From Schistosoma mansoni (lineage: Eukaryota > Platyhelminthes > Trematoda > Strigeidida > Schistosomatidae), in the NCBI RefSeq assembly GCF_000237925.1, contig NC_031497.1:18343705-18407704 (forward strand): a stretch of 64,000 nt of DNA, given 5' to 3'. Positions 29,701 to 40,559 of the stretch are shown here, one piece after another (the first letter of the stretch is position 1; every line of letters begins with the position of its first letter). Both the position numbers and the translations under genes were made by a program. Below the pieces are notes generated by a model. The model saw nothing but the letters and a program-made list of their open reading frames with translations. It did not search any database and was not told the DNA's origin.

Positions 29701-32700
29701 AATAGAAGCTATGCTACTAAAATAACGAGATCCTGATTGGCTGTTTAACACACTACTACTATGGAAACTCAAGGTCTCTTAATTACTATAAAACCCCTGT
29801 ATTTTCTGTACATAAATGAATCCTGTAGTAAAGCTCTTCCCACGCACTTTGGGCCTTTTCTCTGGTCTTCAAGTCGGTGTATAGTTCTAGCTCGGGAGTA
29901 CGGAACTAGCTTAGGGAAGCAAATATAGCGTTCACAATCGGTCAGACGTAACAATTGGCTACAGCCTAGGTCAAATACATAACATTCACCCTCCGTCAAA
30001 TGTTAGGACACCGTCATACTTATCGCAGGCCAACAATCGTAGTGTTTCTTGATATCAGGGCTGCCTTCGATTCGTTGGACAGGACTGTTCTCTGGGATTG
30101 TCTATTGAAGAAGGGTGTGCCTAAGAAGTTTATTAACATCTTAAAGGCCTTGTATACGAACACCTCAGGCAGATTGAGGGCATACAACCACCTTTCTCCC
30201 TTGTTCCATTCGAGCAGTGGGGTTAGGCAGGGTTGTCCAATCTCAATATTTCTCTACAACTTTTACATCGATGACATCCTGGAAACAGCTCTGGCAGGAT
30301 TCTCATCCTGTACTCACCCTGGATCGTGAGCAGATTGAAGTAGTTGAGAAGTTCGTGTATCTAGGTAGCTACATAAGTGCTGGTGGTGGCATGAGTGATG
30401 AGATCGATGCACGTACAGTGAAAGCCGGAGAGGCTTATGCCTATTTGGGCCATCTTTGGCGTCTTCGTGATGTTAGTCTGGCTGTAAAAGATCGGGCCTA
30501 CAACGCGTCGGTGAGAGCAGTTTCGCTTTATGCTTGTGAAACCTGGCCTCTTCGAGTTAAGGATGTTGGACGACTCTCTGTTTTCGATCATCGTTGTATC
30601 CGAAGGATTGCTATCATCTAGTGGCAACACCATGTTAGTAATGCAGAGGTTCGGCATCATGTGTTCGGGCGCAGAGACAAAAATTCAATTAGTGTCACCA
30701 TCTTAAAACACCGACTTCGGTGGCTTGGACATGTTCTACGAATGTCGTCCCAGAGAATTCCACGTCATGTATTATTTGCTGACTCTGGGACTGGTTGGAA
30801 AAAGCGGAGAGGTGGTCATTGTATGACATGATGTTGTGGTATGAAAGAAAGCCGTAAAGGGCTAGCTTCTGTGGGTCCTTCCCGACTCCCTGGATGGGGT
30901 CCGAGAGATGGTGCGACACAGTGGCTAGAGACCTTATCGGATATGGCTCAGAATAGAAGCCAGTGGCGATCCTGCTGTAACCTTCTCTTACTTTCTTCAT
31001 AAAGGGTGGTTATAACTTTCTTAACTGAGTCTTCTGGTTGTACATTTCAGTTCCCCCCCATCATTACTCTTCTCCTTTTTTCATTCTATTTTTTCTTTTA
31101 TAAATGTGCATCTAACCGCTTTGTCTTCCCGTTCTCATTGTTTTGTGTGGCGCCCCTTTGTATCAATATGTATGTGTTTAAATAAATAAAATAATAATTT
31201 CGCCTTCGCTATAGTTCACGTAAGTTAGCAAGAGCCAAACGACCCTTCTAAATCCGCGCAGAGATTTCGTCAGATATCAGCCCATAGGGGCTGATCAGAC
31301 TTTCAAGATAAGTGAAGTTGTCGACGTTTTCTATAAAAGTCCTCTTTCACTTCATTATGGCTGCAGCCAGTGGGAGGGAAGGCAGAAACATTGAAAAGAC
31401 AATGACGTATTTCCCTATCCTTCCGAGTTTTTACGGAGCCGTTTAGCCGAACACCACATAGGCGATTGTTAACGGGGACCCACTCTAATAGTGCTTGTTC
31501 TGCTCTCGTACTAAGTGCTATGCCTACACCTGCAACACACAACGAGAACACTCAGTCGATCAGCATGTATGTGCACGGAGCCGTTTAGCCGAACACCACA
31601 TAGGCGATTGTTAACGGGGACCCACTTTAATAGTGCTTGTTCTGCTCTCGTACTAAGTGCTATGTCTACACCTGCAAGTGCATGAGAACTAGCCATCGGG
31701 TTGCCAGATAAACAGAGGGTGTATCTCGTTGGCTCTTCGTTTTGGCGAGGTGAGGTCGAGTGAATGACCATACTAGGATCCTGTATGAGTGTTTCTGAGA
31801 TACAGCATACATCAATGGTACAAGATTCTATGGTTTTAGCCAAGGAGACTTGTTGGCCGATTTGACATAGAGTACGTGGGTTGAAGGCTCCAATGTGTAG
31901 TTTGGAGCGATGTTTCAGTAGACCTGAGACAGGGTTTCGCGCACTAGAATCGTCGACCATGGTGATACTTGAAAAGGAAGTCAAAAGAGGAAGTTTAGAG
32001 TTGAAAGCCCAGTCAGGAGGAATAATAGGAACTGAAGGAAATTGATTATGAATACAGTGATCTTGAGTGCTGTTATAGGTTTGAGAGCGGTTATCACTTT
32101 CTGGTTGCCCACACTATGAAAGGGTTTTTCGAGAGGTACCTAAAAAAGGAAACTAGGTTAGAGGTGGTCTTAGTGACCTGGGAGCCTGACCGCAGTGCCC
32201 AAGGGACAACTGCTTGAGGTCGGTCACATAAGACCCTTTTGTGATTAATTTTCATGTTAGCTTCGTACTTGATGAGACCTTACTGACGGGGACGAAAATT
32301 CGTGGGATAAGGCGACGTGTGCATTTTTAGGGTCGACCTTTTCTAATTCCACTCCTCTTTTGTGGAAAGACAAAATCGCTGCTATGCTGGTTGTCTGAAG
32401 AAAACACCTTGCTGCCGTCACACCTCTGTACAGTTAGCAGTACGACTTCGCCTTCGGACCTTGGGATTGCTGCTTTTAGTCTTACCGCTCTTCAACTAAC
32501 CTGCCTGGCATAGGACCTTGAGGAATGATTGTTCCAGCTAGTATAGCTCGATTGGTTCATCACGATAGGCAAGCCCGACCACCACGTCAAGGTAGCAGCA
32601 ACCGTCGGGACGAAGGCAAGTACATGAACATTTAATTAGTCAGTGTGATAATTTACTACTCCTAGATGAAGTCATAGAGACTCTGTAACTCAATAGCTAA

Positions 32701-33928
32701 GATTTCATCATGAATGGCTCCAAAACGATCTAATGGCAATACTTCTGTAGTTTTCGGTTATTTTTCACGAACACTGGGGCGCGAATGAAATTTATCTTAG
32801 CCGTATTTTCTATATCAGTTTATACTCTTCAGGACTGTTACCTTTGTTAGTCCGTATGATTTCCTTTTTTTTCTTTTTACTGCCGATTGTGATCGGAGTG
32901 TTTTGTTATAAATAGCTAGTATTTCCAATCAACTGTGATACATTACAAACCTAAGTCAGAAAAATGGCAGTAAAAAGATTAAATAGAGAAGTAAACAGCA
33001 CCACGAATTGGTGCTACGTGTTAATTTGCGCATGCTAAAGTTGCTCCAATGTTCTTACCCTAGTCAACGTAGGCTCTTGTAGCAATTAGTGGTCACAAAT
33101 GGATACTATATCTTCCCACTTTTAGGATAGAATCAAAAAGCCATTATTTGACATAACCCATAACACAAGGACGAGCTTTATAATACAAATTGTGGTCGGA
33201 CCATAACAAATGACGGAGACATATAAAGTATGATGTTTTGAAAAATATGGAAATATAGAACTAAAAATTGCTAGCAAAGCATTATCCCAACATTTACCGA
33301 TTCTCAGTTACTTTGAAGTAAAATATATTACCTGGAATACAACCGACATATCAAAATTTTCATTTTTTATAGAGAGTTGTTCATTGAACCATTGACGGAA
33401 TTCATTGGCCGAAGATAGGCACTTCGAATTATTCACTAGGTATTGAGTATTAAGTACAATAAACCTTGTTCGGTTAAATATGAAAGTAAAGTAATCATCT
33501 CCCCACACGCTTCTATAGTCCTGCACGTCATTTGCATCAGGGTGGTTCCCAACATCATGATTTCCTGGAAGTACAATAAGAGGAATATCACTGTTGAGAT
33601 GAGACAACACGTCCAGCAAATCAGATGTTTGTCTACATCTATCAGGACCACCTGGCTGGTCGTTAACAAGATCCCCACAAATGATAACAAAAGCTGGCTT
33701 CGGACAAAGACGATTTACAATATTTACTGCCCTACTTACAAGCTTTACTTCCCCATCCCAGTGGTGGGGTCGAGGACGTTTTTCCACATACTGTTCTTGT
33801 AAACCAAGCTGTGGGTCAGCAATAACTACGAAACAAAATGGAGTTGAAACATCTGTAGACGTAGCAAGTGACAAGTGCCGATTTTTGGCTGTGCATAAGG
33901 CAGAACAATGAATATCGACAGATTCCAT
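26357..33928 (-). CDS. CPPED1: CPPED1-like calcineurin-type phosphatase, two coding exons
   Basis: Join of 33928-33332 and 26746-26357, phase 0, GT-AG, giving 328 aa (human CPPED1 is 314). CPPED1 is a cytosolic metallophosphatase reported to dephosphorylate Akt. Metallophosphatase motifs are in place: ADPQLG at 37-42, GDLVND at 85-90, GNHD at 122-125, WGDDYF typical of CPPED1, VVFQ joined to HTPFFLED, GHLH at 240-243. The sequence after GHLH carries an Asn-rich insert (about 257-268) absent from vertebrates, then VCVQLGDDQPGIRLV. The 6.6 kb intron is filled by LINEs. Identification is from remembered family sequence. Confidence 0.92.
26747..27277. other. CPPED1-like intron, left part
   Basis: AT-rich. 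Near 27110-27180 a reversed tRNA-like text (GGAGTTCGAACCC) hints at a worn tRNA-derived SINE; not firm. Confidence 0.4.
27278..27395 (-). mobile_element. RTE-type LINE 3'-end fragment, short
   Basis: Reversed it reads GGGCACCCGGGCAGTATCAC, then GGTGCCCCTTTGTACCAAC, ATTTATGTG and AAATAAAT: the last ~120 bp of the LINE family at 8.1 and 25.2 kb. Confidence 0.65.
27396..28487. other. Intron stretch with a LINE 3'-end scrap
   Basis: Mostly AT-rich and unrecognised. About 27780-27840 (GATATGGCAACTTGAGCCAA) matches the 3' UTR of the LINE end at 40160-40520. Confidence 0.5.
28488..31195 (+). mobile_element. RTE-clade LINE (SR3-like), 5' truncated and dead
   Basis: Endonuclease part from VISAYAPTDC through LAGDLNAQVG and IDHIAISYRW to DSDHALV. 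RT follows: NYRGISLLPIASKLL, EEQAGFRSGRGCIDHIFT, FLDIRAAFDSLDR, SSGVRQGCPIS, then DREQIEVVEKFVYLGS, DHRCIRR and LPGWGPRDGATQWLETL. The segment that should carry the Y/FADD catalytic motif is deleted between FYIDDILETAL and DREQ, and several frames are needed. It ends GTATGTG then TTTAAATAAATAAA. A solo LTR is nested at 29628-29984. It sits in the intron of the CPPED1-like gene, on the opposite strand. Confidence 0.85.
29628..29984 (+). repeat. Solo LTR nested in the LINE
   Basis: Begins TGTTAAG and ends ATAACA, and is flanked by the 5-base duplication TTCAC (29623-29627 and 29985-29989). The LINE text continues across it (CIDHIFT then LRQMLGH). It has CTATAAAACCCC and TGTACATAAATGA. Two older copies of this LTR lie at 4075-4390 and 14840-15215. 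Younger than the LINE it interrupts. Confidence 0.88.
31203..32630 (-). mobile_element. RTE-clade LINE 5' part, internally deleted
   Basis: Minus strand from 32630: a GC-richer 5' leader, then HIGAFNPRTLCQIGQQVSLA, IDVCCISETLIQDPS, GVDIALSTRAEQALL (N-terminal endonuclease), a jump after EVKEDFYRK, then NFTYLESLISPYGLISDEIS-like text of the RT C-terminus. The middle of the LINE is missing. A 103-bp stretch occurs twice (31433-31535 and 31575-31677, two mismatches). Confidence 0.7.
32631..33331. other. CPPED1-like intron, right part
   Basis: No coding frame or repeat recognised up to the exon 1 donor. Confidence 0.5.
33332..33928 (-). CDS. CPPED1: CPPED1-like exon 1 (residues 1-199)
   Basis: 597 nt from ATG 33928 to a CAG|GTAATA donor. 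Holds three of the metal-binding motifs (ADPQ, GD, GNHD) and LNTQY. Reading on past 33332 adds only seven intron-coded residues before a stop, which confirms the splice. Confidence 0.92.
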
Positions 33929-34399
33929 ATTTGTAAATCAACTAAACAAAAGAAAAAAACAGAAGATACCAGAGCAGAATAAAAAACAACGTAGATGTTT
34001 AGTGTTTTATTGGAACTTTTTCTTTAAACTGAAAGTCAGTTCACAGATGTGAGAAAATATTCGGTCTACCTTTAGAGCCTTGAAACACGGTAATAGGCAT
34101 TCCTCAGGCTAGTAGGAGGATTTCACGTGACTCAAATTTTACTGCAAATAACTAAAACATGATGACATGTCAAATTCTACATATGATAGAGGAGCTACTA
34201 GGTTTGAAGTGGACCAAATTTGATATACGTGATCCCAAACTAATCCTAATATTCGCTACATGTCATTACATCTAACATCTAATTATATTCAGACTCTTTT
34301 ATTTAGTGGAGGGGACACTAAGATGAAATTCATGATATGAGCTATTTTATTGTATGTGAAGAAATAATGCCCACCATTTTACAAATATTTAAACTTGCC
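33929..34399. other. 5' flank of the CPPED1-like gene
   Basis: Should contain its promoter and leader; no motif can be defended. Confidence 0.4.
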
Positions 34400-35160
34400 G
34401 AAAACCTTTAGCCTCCAAGAAGAGCGTGTTCATGCACATCGGGCATGATATTAGTTACCACTATACCTTTAATGGTACATCTCGGCCACGCGTTCAAGAG
34501 CACAAAGACTTAGGAGTAATTATAAGTCACGACTTGAAAACTACTACGCACTGCAATGCGGTTGCTTCCAAAGGCTATCGCGCGCTATGGTCGCTTCGCA
34601 GAGCATTTAAATGCTTCGACGAGGATATGTTTCGAATTTTATATCCCACCTATGTAAGGCCACACTTAGAATACTGTATCCAAGCAGCTAGCCCTTGTCT
34701 GATAAAGGATACTAAATCGCTTGAGCGTGTCCAGCGTGTAGGGACAAAATTAGTAAAGGATCTTTCTAAACTCCCTTACGATGAGCGTTTAAAACGTCTA
34801 AACCTTTTCCCCTTATCTTATCGTAGGACGCGAGGTGACCTTATACTGGCATTTCGTATCTTTAATTATGATCTGGGTGTTAATATGTCTTATCTTTTTG
34901 CTCCCTCCAGCACTAATAATCTCCGAGGTCATAGCAAGAAGGTTCTGAAACCGCGATCTAATAAACTAAAGGTGGGGTCCCGTTTTTCTCATCGAGTGGT
35001 CAATGACTGGAACGCTTTACCAGAACAAGTGGTATCAGCACCATCAGTGAACATTTTCAAAAAGAAGCTGGACCTTCACTGGAAGGAAATCTGTCAGGAT
35101 TAACACAGGTTCATCAACCTACTATCCTTATTACTGAAGACTGAAGTTGTAGGGAAACAT
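34400..35160 (+). mobile_element. CR1-clade LINE 3' fragment (SR1-like)
   Basis: A 225-codon frame ending at 35103 reads HKDLGVIISHDLKTT, YPTYVRPHLEYC, LERVQRVGTKLV, LPYDERLKRLNLFPLSYRR, GDLILAFRI and VVNDWNALPEQVV, the C-terminal part of CR1-type reverse transcriptase ORFs. The palm domain is absent, so it is a 5'-truncated insertion. The frame is surprisingly clean, suggesting a fairly recent insertion. Confidence 0.8.
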
Positions 35161-36509
35161 TATTAGGTACTTAAAGCAAAGTGTTTCAAGAGATATGTGT
35201 CACTGCAACCTGGTTGCGGGTATTTTTATGTTTTGATTGCCAAACTGTCCTCAGCTTGCACCTGACCATTACTAATTCTTATGGCTAACTTTCATTAGTA
35301 AATATAGAAATAATCCCAGTTTAAAGATGCTTACATGTTCAATCAAGTCCTCGCCATACTTTAATTTGGATCGAACCTATTACATCGGCTAGCAATATAT
35401 AACTCCATTCGATCTCACAGCTTCAAATGAAGACCAGACAGAAACGAATAGACAGCTAAATGTTACACCATAACGTTTAGAGTACGTATAAACGATCAAA
35501 AACATACTACTTCAACACAATTGAATTTGAGAATGCGAGTTCTAGACCTTGAGCCACAAAACAACAGTTAAAGTAATATTGGGGGAGGTAGCTCTAATCC
35601 ATGCTCACAACACACTGAACTGTTAATGAAATCCAATTCATCATAATGGAGAAGAAATTCTGTCATATGAATTCGTGAATGCGAACTGTACTTATTCTGA
35701 CACAGACTATGTTATTACTACAAACCGACTGAGACTGGTCAACTCAGGCAAATTAGGGACTCACGATGTACAAATGTCAAGATTTAGATGTAATAACTAA
35801 TTCACCGAACGGCAAAACGGAATTCACTACCGAATTAGTCAGACCCCAGGTGGAGATTTCAAAGTCATACGTGGGACGAGAATGTTGATTTTGGATGAAG
35901 CCAATGGCAACCTTATTGATGATGTTGTGCTGAGAAGTTTAAGAGATCGGATAACTTGGAAAGCTATATGGCATTCACATCATATGATGTGGGACTAAAA
36001 GCATATAATAACAACCAAAGCTAAAAGTGCGATAGTTATGAGTCATAACAAATGTGATGAAATAAAGGCCGATTTTATAAACTTTGAAGCTGTAAAATTC
36101 GAAGTAAGATTTTTCTAGGACGAAATCATACGTTGGTCACATGTGTAAGAGCGCTAAAGTAACGCACACGAGGAACAGCGCGCTTATCGCGAGTTATTTA
36201 CCACGTGAACAAGATAAAAAATAGAAATAACGTTCAGTTTGATCATGTTTATTCCTTCTGCTGGAGAGTAAACTAAACTAAGGAGGTTACAGTAAGACAG
36301 CTTGAAGTATCTTTTTTGTCTTCACACATACCATAGAAGTACGTTCAGCGAACTCTTCAAATGGTTCTGAACGGAGTATAAGAAGCCTTCCCTTAACGGA
36401 TTTCCGTGTCTGGTAACAGTGGATCACCGATACCTCCAGGTAGGAACCTAAATATGTCATTGATAAAAAAGGGAAGGAAAAACTAATAGTATGTCATAGT
36501 AAGATGTTG
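35161..36509. other. Intergenic stretch, nothing recognised
   Basis: 1.3 kb of AT-rich sequence with a slightly GC-richer patch near 36130-36200. No frame, tRNA or known repeat found. Confidence 0.5.
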
Positions 36510-39400
36510 TCCTTACCTGCTTAGTTACTTACGCCTGTTACCCCCAATGGACCATAGGCCGCAGACCAGCATTCTACAACCAATTCTGTCCTGGGCCTTC
36601 CTTTCTAGTTCCATCCAATTGTTGTTCATTCTTCTCATTTCTATCTCCGTTTCTCGGCGTAATGTTTTCTTTGGTTTTCCTCTCCTCAATTTGCCTTGAG
36701 GATTCCAAGTGAGGTCTTGCCTTGTGTCTTGACATTTGTATTAAAAAATATGACTTTGCTGTTGGTTGACAGTTGTTTAGAGTTCCAGGTGTTCTTCAAT
36801 TGTAGATATGCTGCTCTAGCTTTGCCTATACTCGCTCTCACATCTGCATCAGATCCACCGTGTTCATCAATGATACTGCCCAGATATGTAAAGGTTTTCA
36901 CATCCTCCAGAGCTTCTCCGTCAAGTGTGATTTCGTTGGTACATGCTGTGTTCTACCGGAGAATCTTGTTTTTCCCTTTGCGTATGTTGAGACCTACTGC
37001 TGCTGACGCTGCTGCTACACTTGACCTGCATTTGATGTTGCGAGTGCGATAGAAGATAGAAGTCTAGATCGTCCCAGCTTCTTCCTAGTTGTCTATTGTG
37101 TCCCGTGCTTCCCCCCAGATGTTGACGTCTTCATAATCCAGTCGATCGCTAGGAGAAAGAGAAAGGATGAGAGTAAGCAACCCTGCCTGACACCGGTCTT
37201 TGCCTCGAATGAGTCGGTGAGTTGTCCTCCATGGACGATTTTGCAGTTTAATCCATCATAGGAGTTCCGTATGATATTGACTATCTTCTCAGGCACGCCG
37301 TAGTGTTGAAGAAGCCTCCATAGTGTTTTCCTATTTACCCTATCAAATGCTTTCCCGTAGTCAATGAATTTGATGTAGAGTGATGAATTCCATTCGATTG
37401 ATTGTTCCACAATGATACGTAGAGTTGCGATTTGGTCTGTACACGATCGATCCTTACGAAATCCAGCGTATTGATCTTGAAGTTAGGTGTCAACGGAGTC
37501 CTTCATTCTGTTTAGCAATACCCTGTTGAAGACTTTTCCTGGTATTGAGAGAAGAGTGGTAGTAGTTATCACATTTGCTGAGATCACCTTTCTTTGGTAT
37601 CTTGATCAGAAGTCCTTTCCAGTCTGTTGGCACTTGTTCTTCATCCCAAATCTTACTGAAGAGAATATGGAGTATCTTTGCAGTTACTACTACTTCTGCC
37701 TTCAGTGCTTCTGCTGGAATGTTGCCTGGTTCCACTGCTTTGCCACTCTTGATTTGTCTGTTGGTCTTGCTGGTCTCTTCAGTTGTTGGTGGGCCGACAT
37801 TGATTGGGAGGTCCGTGGGCGCTACTTTGATGTTGGGTGAGTCCAGTGGGGTCATTCGATTCAAGAGTTCTTTGAAGTGTTCTACTCACACGTTTCGTTG
37901 TTCTTCAATGTTGGTGATTACCTTGCCTTCCTTGCTTTTCACTGGTTGCTCTGGTTTACGACAATTTCCAGAGAGTTTCTTTGTTGTGTTATACGGTTGT
38001 TTCATGTTGCCTTGTTGTGCAGCCTTTTCTGTTGTCATCGCTAAATCTTCCACATATTTACGTTTGTCGGTTCTGATGCTCCTCTTCACTTGCTTGTTTG
38101 CTTCTATGTATCCGCTTTGTGCCTTGTCTTTTTCTACTCTTGCTCGGCTGATATTGATTGCTGCCTTCTTGTTCCTCCTTTCCTCAACCTTATCCAGTGT
38201 ACCAACGGTGATCCACTCCTTATGGTGGTGATTTTTTGGCCCAGAACCTCACGACATGTTGAAGTGATTGCCTCCTTGATCCCTTTCCAGTTGTTCTCCA
38301 TAGTTGTTCCCTGTCCATTGAGTAGATTGTGAAAGCCCTAGTACCTATTGCTGAGGGCTATCTTGAATTTGTTGAGTTTGTCAGTATTTTGAAGAAAAGC
38401 CATATTAAAATTTCGTGATATTGTCCGCCCCGTTGCCCAGTGCTTCTTAAGTTTGAATTTCATCTTGGTGACTAGCAAGTGATGATCTGATGCTATATCA
38501 GCCCCTCTCCTGACTCTCGCATCCTCCATCGTTCTTCTGAACTTTCTGTTGATGAAGATATGGTCGATTCGGTTCTGCGTAGTGTGGTACGGTGAAGTCC
38601 ATGTGGCCTTGTGTATGCATTTGAGTGGGAATATAGTGCCGCCTATGACTAGCTCATTGAAAGCACATATCTTTGCAAATCTCTCAACATTTTCGTTCCT
38701 TTCTCCCAGTCATTCCATGTCGTCCCACGATGTCTTCATGTCCGGTGTTGTCCTTTACAACATTGACATTTAGGTCTCTCATCAGAATGGTCAAGTCGTT
38801 TCTTGAGCATTTGTCTACGATTGACTGCACCCTATTGTAGAATTTATCTTCAACATCTTCATCGTAGTCGTTGGTAGGCGCGTGGCATCGGATGACGTTC
38901 ATTGTAGTGCCCTCTTTCTTTGCTTTGAAGGAGGCTTTGATGATCTTTGGTCCATGAGATTCCCATCCTATAAGTGCACTTTGTGCTTGTTTGGATAGCA
39001 TCAGTGCAACGCCTTATGTATGTGGAGCATTTTCCTGTTCATTGCCAGAGTATGTCAGTGGCTCTCTTGAAGCTAGTCTCTGTCGTCCAATCTGTGTCCA
39101 ATGCGTTTCAATGGTTCCAAGCACCTCCAGGTTGTATCTCCTCATTTCAGCAGCAACTTAGATGACTCTCCCAGTCTCCCACATTGTACGAACATTCCGT
39201 GTACCTAAACTAATGGTTACTCTGGTTGTCAGAAGAGGCCTCGTGACTTCCGAAGGAACTTGGCTTCCACCACGAGGCGTCATAATTCTTCTAAATGAAG
39301 ACCTTCTAACTCACAGGACAGAGTTTAAATGGTTCGAGTTTAATTTTCTGGTTAACGTTTTTGAGCGAGTTAGTTTACCACAGGATTGTGTCGCTAACCC
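36510..39400 (-). mobile_element. RTE-clade LINE (SR2-like), near full length, dead
   Basis: From 39400 down: LGTRNVRTMWETGR, GWESHGPKIIKASF, LNVNVVKDNTGHEDIVGRHG, VRRGADIASDHHLLVTKMKF (endonuclease), then RSIRTDKRKYVEDLA, KKLSGNCRKPEQPVKSKEGK, EEQVPTDWKGLLIKIPKKGD, KFIDYGKAFDRVNRKTLW and TGVRQGCLLSSFLFLL (RT), DVKTFTYLGSIIDEHGGSDA, and the 3' end GGGGGTAACAGGCG. The region of the F/YADD catalytic motif is deleted after WIMKTST, and the GAETW region is missing after NTNVKTQ. Frames shift several times. It is a fossil of an autonomous element. Confidence 0.85.
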
Positions 39401-39715
39401 ATGACCAACCCTCCCCCTTCATCTGGGCTTGGGACTAGCAGTAGCCGTCGGAGGGGCTCCAAGCGGAGTTAAGATACTGACCTTGGTCCTTAAGAATATG
39501 TCAAGTTTTCTCCCAAAGGACTCCTGGAAGGTTGCTTGAACTAACTCAGCCGGCAGTGAATCCCAGCATTTGACTACTCTTAAAGAGTAGAAGGTATTAA
39601 ATCCAAACCTAATTTTCAAACTAGGTTTGGCTGCTGAATAACTGTTGGATAAAAGTGAAGAAACTTGCACACACCAATCGAAATCATAACAAGATGATTG
39701 GGGTAATAACGGTTC
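39401..39715 (-). mobile_element. CR1-clade LINE 3' fragment
   Basis: Minus frame reads LLSNSYSAAKPSLKIRFG then FYSLRVVKCWDSLPAELVQA, the extreme C-terminus of a CR1-type ORF (compare VVNDWNALPEQVV at 35.0 kb). It abuts the RTE element. Confidence 0.65.
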
Positions 39716-40155
39716 TAAAATTTATCATATATACAAATGTGCAAATTACCTAAACAAATAATACCACACAGTTATTCAAACAATAATTGTTCCCATAATA
39801 ATCAATCTAAATTACAATAAATAGAAAATTGACAAGAAATTTAAGAAATTTACCGAACATACCAAAAAGTAAATGTTATTCTATCCTTTCTGGATAGATC
39901 AAGTAAGAATTCTGTTTGAGAGGTTGCTCTATAACATAAAGTGTTTCAAATTCCGGGAAAGTGCTCCAATTTGCAACCAAAATGCACGATCCCAGTCAAA
40001 TGAAACAGCACAATCAAAGTGGGAACAACCAATATGGTAGCAGCCAGAATAATAACAATTGAAACAAATTAGATACAGTTCAAGACGAAACATAGAAACC
40101 CAATGAAAGCGTCAGAAAAATTGAGAAAACCATTGTGAAGTTAATCATTACAGTC
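39716..40155. other. AT-rich spacer, nothing recognised
   Basis: No frame or repeat identified. Confidence 0.5.
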
Positions 40156-40525
40156 TCAATTGGCTTCACTAACTTCTAGTCTGAGCCATGTTGGCAGATG
40201 CAGACTACCTGGTTGGGGTCCGCGTGACTATCGTAACCAATGGTTGGAGACTCTAGGTGACATGGCTCAGAATCGATCACAATGGCGTAGGTGTATACAC
40301 TCTTTATTTTCCCTTAAACCTTGAGATTGAAATTGCTTCATAACTTTTTTCCCTCCTATACTATATCCTTATATACAACCTATCTTTTATATATTAACAC
40401 CACTAAATTAATTACTTCTATGAATCCGGTGTTCATCTTGTTGTGCTAACGAGGTATGGCAACTTGGGCCGATGCACATATGTGCCTGGTCCTACATTGT
40501 AGCTGACTGACTGACTGAATTGGCA
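40156..40525 (+). mobile_element. RTE-type LINE 3' end
   Basis: Reads LSHVGRCRLPGWGPRDYRN then QWLETLGDMAQNRSQWRRC and a stop, followed by a 3' UTR with GGTATGGCAACTTGGGCCGA and the tail (GACT)n near 40502-40517. 5' truncated. Confidence 0.75.
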
Positions 40526-40559
40526 TCAAAAAGACTAATAATATGTACAAATAAAGAAA

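Noticed and set aside
33443-33911. Plus-strand ORFs opposite CPPED1 exon 1
   Set aside because: Shadows of the host exon.
37487-38332. Plus-strand ORFs of 80-218 codons opposite the RTE LINE
   Set aside because: Antisense shadows of the minus-strand LINE coding region; Leu/Phe/Ser-rich as expected for reversed coding sequence.
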